6,663 nucleotides of DNA from DATARH01 sp050246595 (GTDB lineage: Bacteria; Pseudomonadota; Alphaproteobacteria; ATCC43930; CGMCC-115725): the NCBI GenBank assembly GCA_050246595.1, contig JBFWVT010000131.1:1-6663 (forward strand). The letters are read 5' to 3'. Under the pieces are notes generated by a model. It was given only the letters and a program-made list of their open reading frames with translations. It did not search any database and was not told where the DNA came from. Both the position numbers and the translations under genes were made by a program. Shown here in pieces: positions 1 to 5,659 of the stretch; the stretch's first letter is position 1; each line of letters opens with the position of its first letter.

Positions 1-76
1 GCTTGGCCCGCGCAAATGGCAACGTCATGCGATCATCGAGACAACGGCATAGTCGGGTCCTTTCAAAGGAGGCCCC

Positions 77-823
77 ATGCCAAAGCAGAATCGCGGAATG
101 CGGAAAAGCGTGGCGGGGCGGCTGCACATGGCCGCGCCTCACGTCGAGGACTTCAAGAACTGGCTCCGCGCAGGCGGATACAAAGAGACGACCATCGAAG
201 AGCTAGTGCGTCTACTCGCTTGCTGGACCGACTGGGCCGGCGGCGGCGGCTTCACGGTCGATACGGTTTTGGAGGCTTTTGAGGCATCGAGGATAGCCTT
301 AACGGGCACCAGGAATGGCAGGGCGGTCCTCAATGCCGGTGCATTGTTTATCCGTCACCTGCAAGGCCGCGGCATCGTTATGCGGGTTGAAGGGACGCTG
401 CCGCAGAAGAAGAAAGAGTGGCCGATCCTCGACGCCTTTCGCGCCTGGATACGCTCTCATCGCGGGATTGCCGAGTCCTCGCTCGACACCTATGAGACGA
501 CTATCGTCGATCTTCTTCGAGCACTCGGGGACGACGCGCACGCTTACACCCCCCAGGCCCTACGGGCATTTGTCCTTGATCGCGCGCGGCCGCACGGCTT
601 GGCGCGCGCGAAGTCGGTCGCGGTCGCGACGCGCGCATTTCTGCGTTTCCTCGTCGCGACTGGCCGCTGCCCGGCGGGGCGCGAATATGCCGTACCCGGC
701 TTCGCCAGCTGGCGGCTGACATCGGTTCCGGGGTTCCTCGGCCCGGAGGAGATCGAGCGGGTGATCGCAGCCTGCACGAGCGAACGCCGATTGCGCGACA
801 GAGCCGTCGTATTGCTCCTTGCC
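77..823 (+). pseudogene. ritA: 5' part of interrupted tyrosine recombinase RitA
   Basis: Codons 1-249 of a tyrosine recombinase whose remainder lies at 4281-4748; the whole gene would encode 404 residues. The start is ATG 77, because AAAGGAGG (65-72) lies 4 nt upstream; the next in-frame ATG (98) is less well placed. Residues about 1-110 form an N-terminal extension, about 115-210 a helical SAM-like core-binding domain (FRAWIRSH to FLRFLVATGR), and the catalytic domain begins near FLGPEEIERVI. The IS256-family insertion falls directly after LLLA, five residues before the first catalytic arginine. This fragment therefore keeps the DNA-binding region and none of the active site. The reading frame runs 13 codons into the IS (DHVRQGG...) and stops at 863-865. 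The product might bind sites without catalysis, but that is inference. Confidence 0.9.
816..823. repeat. Left 8 bp target duplication of the IS256-family insertion
   Basis: TCCTTGCC directly precedes the left IS end and recurs at 4273-4280. IS256-family elements are known to duplicate 8-9 bp. A ninth matching base (C815 and C4272) exists, but aligning the two IS ends places C4272 inside the right terminal repeat, so 8 bp is preferred. Collapsing the two copies joins the ritA halves in frame as LLLARLGLR. Confidence 0.93.
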
Positions 824-854
824 GATCACGTCCGTCAAGGTGGTGTAAATTCGG
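824..854 (+). repeat. Left terminal inverted repeat of the IS256-family element
   Basis: Begins GATCACGTCCG and includes GTGGTG and AAATTCGG. Compared with the reverse complement of 4242-4272, 22 of 31 positions match, in blocks at CGTCCG, GTGGTG and AAATTCGG. The GAT...GTCCG start resembles the known ends of IS256. The repeat lies downstream of the transposase stop codon. Confidence 0.88.
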
Positions 855-877
855 GTGGAGTTTGAGGTAGCCACAGT

Positions 878-1024
878 TCAGGCGGCCAGGGGTGGAAGTT
901 TTGCCGGATCGGCATCGATCAGCGGCGGTGTAAGTTCGGCCATTCCTTCGGCCTGCATGTAGCGGCACTGCAGCAGCCACTCATCATTCTGTTCGAGGAG
1001 GACCGCGCCGATCAGCCGCGTGAT
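878..1024 (-). pseudogene. 3' part (last 48 codons and stop) of the split IS256-family transposase
   Basis: Read from 1024 down to TGA at 880-878, this encodes a C-terminus typical of IS256-family transposases, including ITRLIGAVLLEQNDEWLLQ and RYMQAEG. It directly continues the fragment ending ...FPNEAS at 3052: removing the serine element and one AT restores S-I-T-R-L-I-G across the junction. The open frame seems to extend upstream to an ATG at 1171, but that stretch is the non-coding side of the serine element and not transposase. No start or ribosome binding site belongs to this fragment, so it is unlikely to be translated usefully. Confidence 0.9.
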
Positions 1025-1045
1025 GGCTCGCCCTACAATGTTGCC
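1000..1045. other. Putative attL of the serine recombinase element (boundaries approximate)
   Basis: Left junction: transposase-derived DNA up to G1022, the dinucleotide AT (1023-1024), then the element's 21 bp terminal half-site (1025-1045). In large serine integrase systems, attL joins one attB half and one attP half around a 2 bp core, which is what is seen. The extent of the attB half is a guess based on typical site length. Confidence 0.72.
1025..1045 (+). repeat. Left 21 bp perfect terminal inverted repeat of the serine recombinase element
   Basis: Starts GGCTCGCCC and ends AATGTTGCC. It is the exact reverse complement of 3029-3049 across all 21 bases; beyond this the two ends diverge. 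With the AT core it would form one half of a symmetrical attP site. Confidence 0.95.
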
Positions 1046-1094
1046 AAATTTGAGTGGCGGGCTTTGTGGGATCGGGGTTCGCTGAAGGCTCAGT

Positions 1095-1373
1095 ATGGCG
1101 AGGGCTTCCGGGCAGGCGCGCCGGCGAGCCCAGAGGCTGGTGCGCCTGGACGGGCCGAGGAGCGCGCACATGGGGCGGCGCGGATGGCCTCCCGAGTTGC
1201 AGATCCGCAGCGCCTTCGAGGCGACGCGGACGGCGGCGCAGTGCCTGGCCGAGGCATACGAGCGCCTGGTGCCGATCCCACGCCGCCTGCCTCGGCTGCC
1301 TGCAACCCGCGGTCCACGTATCCCTGTAGCCGTCGACGCTCACCCCAGGCTGAGGAGCACTGAGCGTGGGTAG
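1095..1373 (+). CDS. Small arginine-rich protein of unknown function, upstream of and overlapping the serine recombinase gene
   Basis: A 92-residue ORF starting at ATG 1095, the first in-frame start after the stop at 1080-1082, with GAAGG (1084-1088) 6 nt upstream. It ends in TAG at 1371-1373, overlapping the recombinase start (GTG 1366) by 8 nt, which suggests translational coupling. Its codons, especially in the second half, end mostly in G or C, as expected of a real gene in such DNA. The protein has 20 arginines, many near the N-terminus (QARRRAQRLVR), then a probable amphipathic helix (LQIRSAFEATRTAAQCLAEA, then YERLV), then a proline/arginine-rich tail. No family is recognised. Size, charge and position would suit a DNA-binding accessory such as a recombination directionality factor, but this is inference. 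A rival + frame (1064-1363) over the same DNA has poorer codon use. Confidence 0.6.
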   Translation: MARASGQARRRAQRLVRLDGPRSAHMGRRGWPPELQIRSAFEATRTAAQCLAEAYERLVPIPRRLPRLPATRGPRIPVAVDAHPRLRSTERG

Positions 1374-3138
1374 GATCGTAGCAGCGCTGTACGCGCGGGT
1401 CTCGAGCGACGGGCAGGCGCGCGGCAACACGGTGGCCAGCCAGCTCGCCGAGCTGCGGGCACGGGCTGCGACCGATGAGGTCGTGGTCGGGCTGGAGCAC
1501 AGCTACGTGGACGAGGGCTACAGCGGCGCGACCCTGGCCCGGCCGGCGCTCGAGCGGCTGCGCGACGCGGCGGCGCAGGGCGAGTTCGAGCGCCTCTACG
1601 TCCACGCGCCCGACCGGCTGGCCCGGCGCTACGCCTATCAGGTGCTGCTGGTCGAGGAGCTGCGGCGGGCAGGCGTCGAGGTGGCCTTCCTCAACCGGGC
1701 GATCGGCGGATCGGCCGAGGACGATCTTCTGCTGCAGGTGCAGGGGGTAATCGCCGAGTACGAGCGCGCCCGCATCCTTGAGCGGGGTCGCCGTGGACGC
1801 CGCCACGCGGCCCTCTCGGGCGCGGTCAGCGCGATGTGCGCAATGCCGTACGGCTATCGGTATATCGGCCGGCACGCCGGGGGCGGCGTCGCCCGGATCG
1901 AAGTGATGGAGGATGAGGCGCGCATCGTGCGGCAGCTGTTCGCCTGGATCGGCATCGAGCGTGTCAGCCTGCGCGAGGCCGGTCGGCGGCTACAGGCAAG
2001 GGGCTACTCGACCCGTACGGGGCTCGGCCATTGGGACGCGACGACCATCGCTGGCATGCTGCGCAACCCGGCCTACCGGGGAACCGCCATGTTCGGGCGC
2101 ACGCGCTCAATGCCGGCCGCCCAGGGGCGGCTGCGCCCGATCCGCGGTCGCCCCCACCCGCCACGGGCGCTGTCCGGCTCCAAAGTACGGGTGCCCGCGG
2201 CGGAGTGGATCCCGATCCCGGTGCCCGCCATCGTCGATCCGGAGCTGTTCGAGGCGGCCGGCGCGCAGCTCGATGAGAACCGGCAGCGCAAGCGTGACGG
2301 CCGGCGCCGGCCCGGCTGGCTGCTGCAGGGCCTGGTGGTCTGCCGGCGCTGCGGCTACGCGTTCTACGGCAAGATGGCGCGCGGCACGGTCGGCGGGCAC
2401 CAGCCAGCCGACTACGGCTACTACCGCTGCATCGGCACCGACGCGCACAAGTTCGGCGGCCAAGCCCCTTGCGACAACCGTTCGGTGCGCAGCGACAAGC
2501 TCGAGGCAGCCGTCTGGCGCGAGGTGACGGCAGTGCTGGACGCCCCGCAGCGGGTCGCTGCCGAGCACGAGCGGCGCCTCGCAGCGGCGCGGGACGGCGG
2601 GCCACACGCCGGCCTGGCCGCACTGGACCAGCAGATCGCCCGCCTGCAGCGCGGTGTTGATCGGCTAATCGACGGATACGCCGAGGAGGTGATCAGCGCC
2701 GACGAGTTCAGGCCGCGCCTGGCCGGCCTGAAGCAGCGGCTCTCGCGTCTGCGCGCCGAACGGGATGCAGCGACCGCCGCACACGAAGCTGAGCGCGGCC
2801 TGCACCTGGTGATCGGGCGCCTGGAGGAGTTTGCGCAGCGGGTCCACGCCGGCCTCGACGGGCTGGACTGGCATGGTCGCCGTGAGATCATCCGCGCTGT
2901 CGTGCGCCGCATCGAGATCGACCACGACCAGGTCGAGGTTGTGTTCCGCATTCCTGGCACGTTTCCGCCCGGTGCCGGCGACAGCAGGGGATCAGGGCCA
3001 GGCGATACCGGACCGCCGAGCCCAGATCGGCAACATTGTAGGGCGAGCCATGCTGGCCTCGTTCGGGAAGATGCCGACGACATCGGCCCGCCGTTTGACC
3101 TCCTTATTCAGCCGTTCCAACGGGTTTGTGGAATGTAA
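1366..3138 (+). CDS. Large serine recombinase (site-specific integrase of the resolvase/invertase superfamily)
   Basis: A 590-codon ORF from GTG 1366, with GAGGAG (1352-1357) 8 nt upstream. The N-terminal resolvase domain (about 1-145) has LYARVSSDGQ, with Ser13 the probable nucleophile and Arg11 beside it, and DRLAR at 83-87. A recombinase domain (about 160-250) follows, including PYGYRYIGR and NPAYRG. A zinc-ribbon has Cys326, Cys329, Cys355 and Cys369. A coiled coil spans about 415-480 (DQQIARLQ to RLRAERDAA), and a last basic segment contains DWHGRREIIRAVVRRIEI (501-518). This is the usual large serine integrase order; such enzymes join attP and attB through a 2 bp staggered cut with a 5' phosphoserine link. 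Residues 1-561 come from the element, His562 spans the joint and 563-590 are read from antisense IS DNA, since the element holds no in-frame stop. The native C-terminus is therefore uncertain. All catalytic motifs seen are intact. Confidence 0.93.
   Translation: MGRIVAALYARVSSDGQARGNTVASQLAELRARAATDEVVVGLEHSYVDEGYSGATLARPALERLRDAAAQGEFERLYVHAPDRLARRYAYQVLLVEELRRAGVEVAFLNRAIGGSAEDDLLLQVQGVIAEYERARILERGRRGRRHAALSGAVSAMCAMPYGYRYIGRHAGGGVARIEVMEDEARIVRQLFAWIGIERVSLREAGRRLQARGYSTRTGLGHWDATTIAGMLRNPAYRGTAMFGRTRSMPAAQGRLRPIRGRPHPPRALSGSKVRVPAAEWIPIPVPAIVDPELFEAAGAQLDENRQRKRDGRRRPGWLLQGLVVCRRCGYAFYGKMARGTVGGHQPADYGYYRCIGTDAHKFGGQAPCDNRSVRSDKLEAAVWREVTAVLDAPQRVAAEHERRLAAARDGGPHAGLAALDQQIARLQRGVDRLIDGYAEEVISADEFRPRLAGLKQRLSRLRAERDAATAAHEAERGLHLVIGRLEEFAQRVHAGLDGLDWHGRREIIRAVVRRIEIDHDQVEVVFRIPGTFPPGAGDSRGSGPGDTGPPSPDRQHCRASHAGLVREDADDIGPPFDLLIQPFQRVCGM
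3029..3049 (-). repeat. Right 21 bp perfect terminal inverted repeat of the serine recombinase element
   Basis: Starts GGCAACATT and ends GGGCGAGCC, the exact reverse complement of 1025-1045. It also lies inside the recombinase reading frame, coding for RQHCRAS at the protein's end, so the DNA site and protein sequence are constrained together. Confidence 0.95.
3029..3072. other. Putative attR of the serine recombinase element (boundaries approximate)
   Basis: Right junction: the 21 bp terminal half-site (3029-3049), AT (3050-3051), then transposase DNA GCTGGCCTCGTTCGG. The unoccupied target, rebuilt from both flanks, reads CGATCAGCCGCGTG-AT-GCTGGCCTCGTTCGG. Read outward from AT, the two target arms share TCGG at positions 12-15 and little else, a weak dyad of the kind common in attB sites. 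Confidence 0.7.
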
Positions 3139-4241
3139 TTTTGTCCGGTGCTGACCAGGGAAGGCCATATAGGCGAGCACGTCGTGCTCGCTGTCGTCCA
3201 TCAGGGCGGCGAGCTTGGGCCACCGCGGCCGCAGCTGATCGGCGACGTGCCGCCAGGTCTGATGCGCCGCCACGGCGTCGGTTTGCAGAAAGGCTTGGCG
3301 GATTGCGGCGGCGACCATGGTGTGCTGGCCTTTTTGCACGTGTGCCAGGGCATTGCGCATCCAATGCACCCGGCAACGCTGCCACGTCGCGCCGAGCACG
3401 CGGGTAATCGCCAGGCGCAAGCCTTCGTGCGCGTCCGAGATCACCAGCTTGACGCCCTTGAGCCCGCGCTTGACCAGGCTCTTCAAAAAACCCGACCAGA
3501 ACGGCTCAGCTTCCGAGGGACCGATGCCGAGGCCGACGATCTCACGACGGCCTTCGCTATTCACAGCGACGGCGATTATCGCCGCCACCGACACGATGCG
3601 CCCGCCGTCACGGACTTTGAGGTAGGTGGCGTCGAGCCACAGATATGGCCACTCGCCCTCGATCGGGCGATCGAGGAAGGCGTTGACCCGTTCGTCGATA
3701 TCCTTGCACAGCTTGGAGACTTGACTCTTCGAGATGCCGGCGAGACCCATTGCCTGCACCAACTCGTCAACCCGCCGGGTCGATACCCCGCCGATCCAGG
3801 CCTCCTGGATCACCGCGACCAACGCCTTCTCAGCGGTTTTACGCGGCTCAAGGAACGGCGGGAAATACGAGCCCTGGCGCAGCTTTGGAATGCGCAGCTG
3901 GAGCGAGCCGAGCCGCGTGTCGAGGCTGCGCTCGCGATACCCGTTACGGTAATTGAGCCGATCGCCGGTGCGTTCGTGCCGCCCGGCTCCGATCAGTCCT
4001 TCGACATCGGCTTCCATCAGGATCTGCAGCACCGCCTCCGCCACGGATCGCAGAAAATCGCCGTCTCCGCTCTTCTGCAGCAGCTCAGCCAGCGTCATTC
4101 TGTCGTCGGTCATCGGGTCCTCGGTCAGCTCGGGGTGAAGCATTGCACCGCCACCTTAGCCGCCTTCCCGGTGACCACCTTTCGCTCACGCGCGCGCCGG
4201 GCTCCATGTAATCGGGCATTCCGCCCAACGCGCGCTTACCG

Positions 4242-4272
4242 CCGAATTTCCACCACGACCGCGGACGCTAAC
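4242..4272 (-). repeat. Right terminal inverted repeat of the IS256-family element
   Basis: On the - strand it begins GTTAGCGTCCG and continues through GTGGTGG and AAATTCGG, matching the left end at 22 of 31 positions. It precedes the transposase start. Its last bases on the + strand include TAA at 4269-4271, an in-frame stop that prevents translation from the IS into the ritA 3' fragment. Confidence 0.88.
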
Positions 4273-4280
4273 TCCTTGCC
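4273..4280. repeat. Right 8 bp target duplication of the IS256-family insertion
   Basis: TCCTTGCC, identical to 816-823, directly follows the right IS end. The following sequence CGTCTCGGATTGCGG continues ritA in frame as R-L-G-L-R. Confidence 0.93.
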
Positions 4281-4748
4281 CGTCTCGGATTGCGGGCGAG
4301 CGAAGCGGCCAATCTCGAGTTCCGCCATATCGATTGGAAAAACGGGCGCCTTGCCGTTTCCGGCAAATCACGTCGTGCGGAATGGCTGCCGCTGACCCAG
4401 GAAGTCGGCGATGCGCTTATCGCCTATATCGAACGCGGCAGGCCGCGCCTCGAGACGCCGCGAGTGTTTATCACGGATCGCCCGCCGATCCGGCCCATCA
4501 CTCGCGGCGCCGTCAAAGGGATCGTACGGCGCGCGCTGATCCGGGCCGGGGTCGAGAGCACTCATCAGGGTGCCCATATTCTGCGCCACTCTGCGGCGAC
4601 GCAGATGCTTCGTCACGGCGTCAGCCTTGCCGGCGTCGGCGCGGTGCTTCGGCATCGCGATCTAACGATGACGATGCATTATACCAAGGTCGATTTCGTG
4701 CTCCTCTCCGAGATTGCTCAGCCCTGGGCAGGGAGGCCGGCGTGCTGA
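4281..4748 (+). pseudogene. ritA: 3' part of interrupted tyrosine recombinase RitA (catalytic domain)
   Basis: Codons 250-404 plus stop of the gene begun at 77. In full-length numbering the tyrosine recombinase active-site set is present: Arg254 (GLRASE), probable Lys278 (SGKSRR), His348 and Arg351 (HILRH), His374 (LRHRDLT) and the nucleophile Tyr383 (MHYTK), with the usual spacing of nine residues from His374 to Tyr383. Catalysis was therefore probably sound before the IS arrived. The fragment has no ribosome binding site. A TAA at 4269-4271 closes the frame upstream and the first possible start is TTG 4290. The gene ends in TGA (4746-4748), overlapping the ritB start. Confidence 0.92.
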
Positions 4749-5659
4749 TCGACGATATCGAACGCTATCTCGCGCTGCGCCGCTCGCTCGGCTTTAAGCT
4801 CGAACAGGTGGCAGAGTATCTTCAATCTTTTGCATGCTTTGCCGCGGCCAGGGGCGAGCATCACATCCGCGCGCAAACCGCCATTGAGTGGGCGCAGACG
4901 GCGCCGACAGCGGGGGCGCGCTACAACCGGCTCAGAGACGTCGTGCGCGCGGCACGGTTCCTTCACCTTGAGGATCCTGCCCATGAGATCCCGCCCCCGG
5001 GTTTCTTTGTCAGGTCCAGAAACAAGTTCATTCCCTACATCTTCACGCCCGATGATCTGCTGCGGATCCTCAATGCCGCGGTGGAGCTTCACCGGCACCA
5101 GTACTATGCCGTGCAGCGGCAGCGCTACGCGATGCTCTTTGGACTGATCGCGGCCACGGGATTGCGCATCACCGAGGCGCTCGATTTGCGGCTCGGCGAC
5201 ATCCTGCCCGGTGGGATTTTGCATATCCGCGAGACCAAGTTCGGCAAGAGCCGGCTCGTGCCGCTGCATCCGACGGTGCGAGAAGCACTCGACCGCTATC
5301 TCGGGCTGCGCCGGGATTTTGTCGGGCTCGTGGATTGTCTGTTTCTCTCGGCGCGGGGAAGACGGCTCAGCTATGCCGTGGTCAACAAGGCCTTCCGCGA
5401 AATCGTCCGGCACGCCGATATCGCGCCGGGCAGGGCGCGGCAACCGCGCATCCACGACCTGCGGCATACCTTCGCAACGCGGGTTCTGGAGCAATGCGGC
5501 GCCGGCCGCGAGGCCATCGCCCGGCATGCCGTCGCCCTGATGACCTACATGGGGCACACGGACCTCAGGTATACCTACTGGTACCTTCAGGCGACGCCGG
5601 AGCTGATGATTGATATCGCCGCTGCGGCCGAGGCCTTGGTCGTGGGGGAGGTCCGATGA
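4742..5659 (+). CDS. ritB: Tyrosine recombinase RitB (second of trio)
   Basis: A 305-residue protein starting at GTG 4742, which overlaps the ritA stop by 7 nt and has AGGGAGG (4730-4736) 5 nt upstream. The frame is open well upstream, but that part lies over the ritA catalytic domain and is not coding. A SAM-like core-binding domain spans about 1-85 (IERYLALRRSLGF to AARFLHLED), and the catalytic domain about 100-305. Active-site residues are Arg142 (ATGLRITEAL), Lys166 or Lys169 (ETKFGKSR), His238 and Arg241 (HDLRHTFATR), His272 (MGHTDLR) and Tyr281 (YTYWYLQ), which is nine residues after His272. It appears intact and probably works with RitA and RitC on the same DNA ends. The IS upstream may cut its transcription, although its own ribosome binding site remains. 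Confidence 0.94.
   Translation: MLIDDIERYLALRRSLGFKLEQVAEYLQSFACFAAARGEHHIRAQTAIEWAQTAPTAGARYNRLRDVVRAARFLHLEDPAHEIPPPGFFVRSRNKFIPYIFTPDDLLRILNAAVELHRHQYYAVQRQRYAMLFGLIAATGLRITEALDLRLGDILPGGILHIRETKFGKSRLVPLHPTVREALDRYLGLRRDFVGLVDCLFLSARGRRLSYAVVNKAFREIVRHADIAPGRARQPRIHDLRHTFATRVLEQCGAGREAIARHAVALMTYMGHTDLRYTYWYLQATPELMIDIAAAAEALVVGEVR

Larger units (their letters stand above)
1025..3049 (+). mobile_element. Compact serine recombinase element inserted in the IS256-family transposase gene
   Basis: A 2,025 bp segment with perfect 21 bp inverted ends, flanked on each side by AT (1023-1024 and 3050-3051). Its removal with one AT restores the transposase frame (NEAS-ITRLIG), which fixes both boundaries. 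It encodes only a small basic ORF and a large serine recombinase, with no cargo. A 2 bp repeat at the joints is what serine recombinases leave, since they cut with a 2 nt stagger. DDE transposons with terminal repeats usually give other lengths. The DNA is visibly richer in GC than the surrounding rit genes. I do not recognise a named element family for it. Confidence 0.85.
2992..4143 (-). pseudogene. 5' part of the split IS256-family transposase (DDE motif present, C-terminus lost)
   Basis: Codons 1-364 (4143-3052) of an IS256-family (Mutator-like) transposase; the intact protein would have 412 residues. Starting at ATG 4113 (MTDDRMTLAELL), which has GAGGA just upstream, gives 402 and may be the true start. 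Counted from 4143, the probable catalytic residues are Asp171 (LWLDATYLK), Asp237 (VISDAHEGL) and Glu343 (NPLERLNKE), and the family motif CRVHWMRNAL lies between the second and third. After FPNEAS the frame enters the serine element and stops at 2992 after 19 foreign residues (MARPTMLPIW...). The product keeps the DDE triad but loses the last 48 residues, so it is probably inactive. The 129 bp between ATG 4143 and the IS end hold the leader; I could not identify a convincing promoter there. Confidence 0.92.
824..4272 (-). mobile_element. IS256-family insertion sequence in ritA, itself interrupted by a serine recombinase element
   Basis: The 3,449 bp insertion is bounded by imperfect terminal inverted repeats (824-854 and 4242-4272), both of the form G-N-T-N-N-C-GTCCG, and by an 8 bp target duplication. 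Its - strand encodes an IS256-family DDE transposase in two pieces. Subtracting the inner serine element and one AT copy (2,027 bp) leaves 1,422 bp, a normal size for the family. The outer boundary is exact, since removing the IS and one target copy restores the ritA frame. The nearest named IS cannot be determined here. Confidence 0.93.

Noticed and set aside
1..76. A possible RIT terminus or promoter upstream of ritA
   Set aside because: Apart from the Shine-Dalgarno at 65-72, I found no convincing -10/-35 pair or terminal repeat, and the other end of the element is outside the window for comparison.
815..823. A 9 bp target duplication (CTCCTTGCC) for the IS256-family insertion
   Set aside because: The extra C matches by chance: aligning both IS ends puts C4272 inside the right terminal repeat. 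An 8 bp duplication fits better, although 9 bp cannot be fully excluded.
878..1171. A 97-codon - strand ORF that looks like a complete small protein
   Set aside because: Only its last 48 codons are transposase. The first half is the non-coding side of the serine element joined by the insertion.
1064..1363. A 99-codon + strand ORF just upstream of the serine recombinase
   Set aside because: It overlaps the better-supported ORF at 1095-1373, which has better codon use, a ribosome binding site and coupling to the next gene. It is noted only as the continuation of the recombinase frame in a circular form.
1025..3049. The serine element read as an ordinary DDE insertion sequence because of its terminal inverted repeats
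   Set aside because: It encodes no DDE protein. It encodes a complete large serine recombinase, and the 2 bp AT at its joints fits a serine recombinase core.
3148..4395. A 415-codon open frame on the + strand opposite the transposase
   Set aside because: It is antisense to a clear IS256-family transposase, crosses the IS end into ritA, and shows no recognisable domain. It is an open frame produced by GC-rich codon use on the other strand.
4334..4741. An upstream extension of the ritB frame giving a 441-residue protein
   Set aside because: This part overlies the catalytic domain of ritA in another frame. GTG 4742 has a strong Shine-Dalgarno and the overlap typical of the trio.
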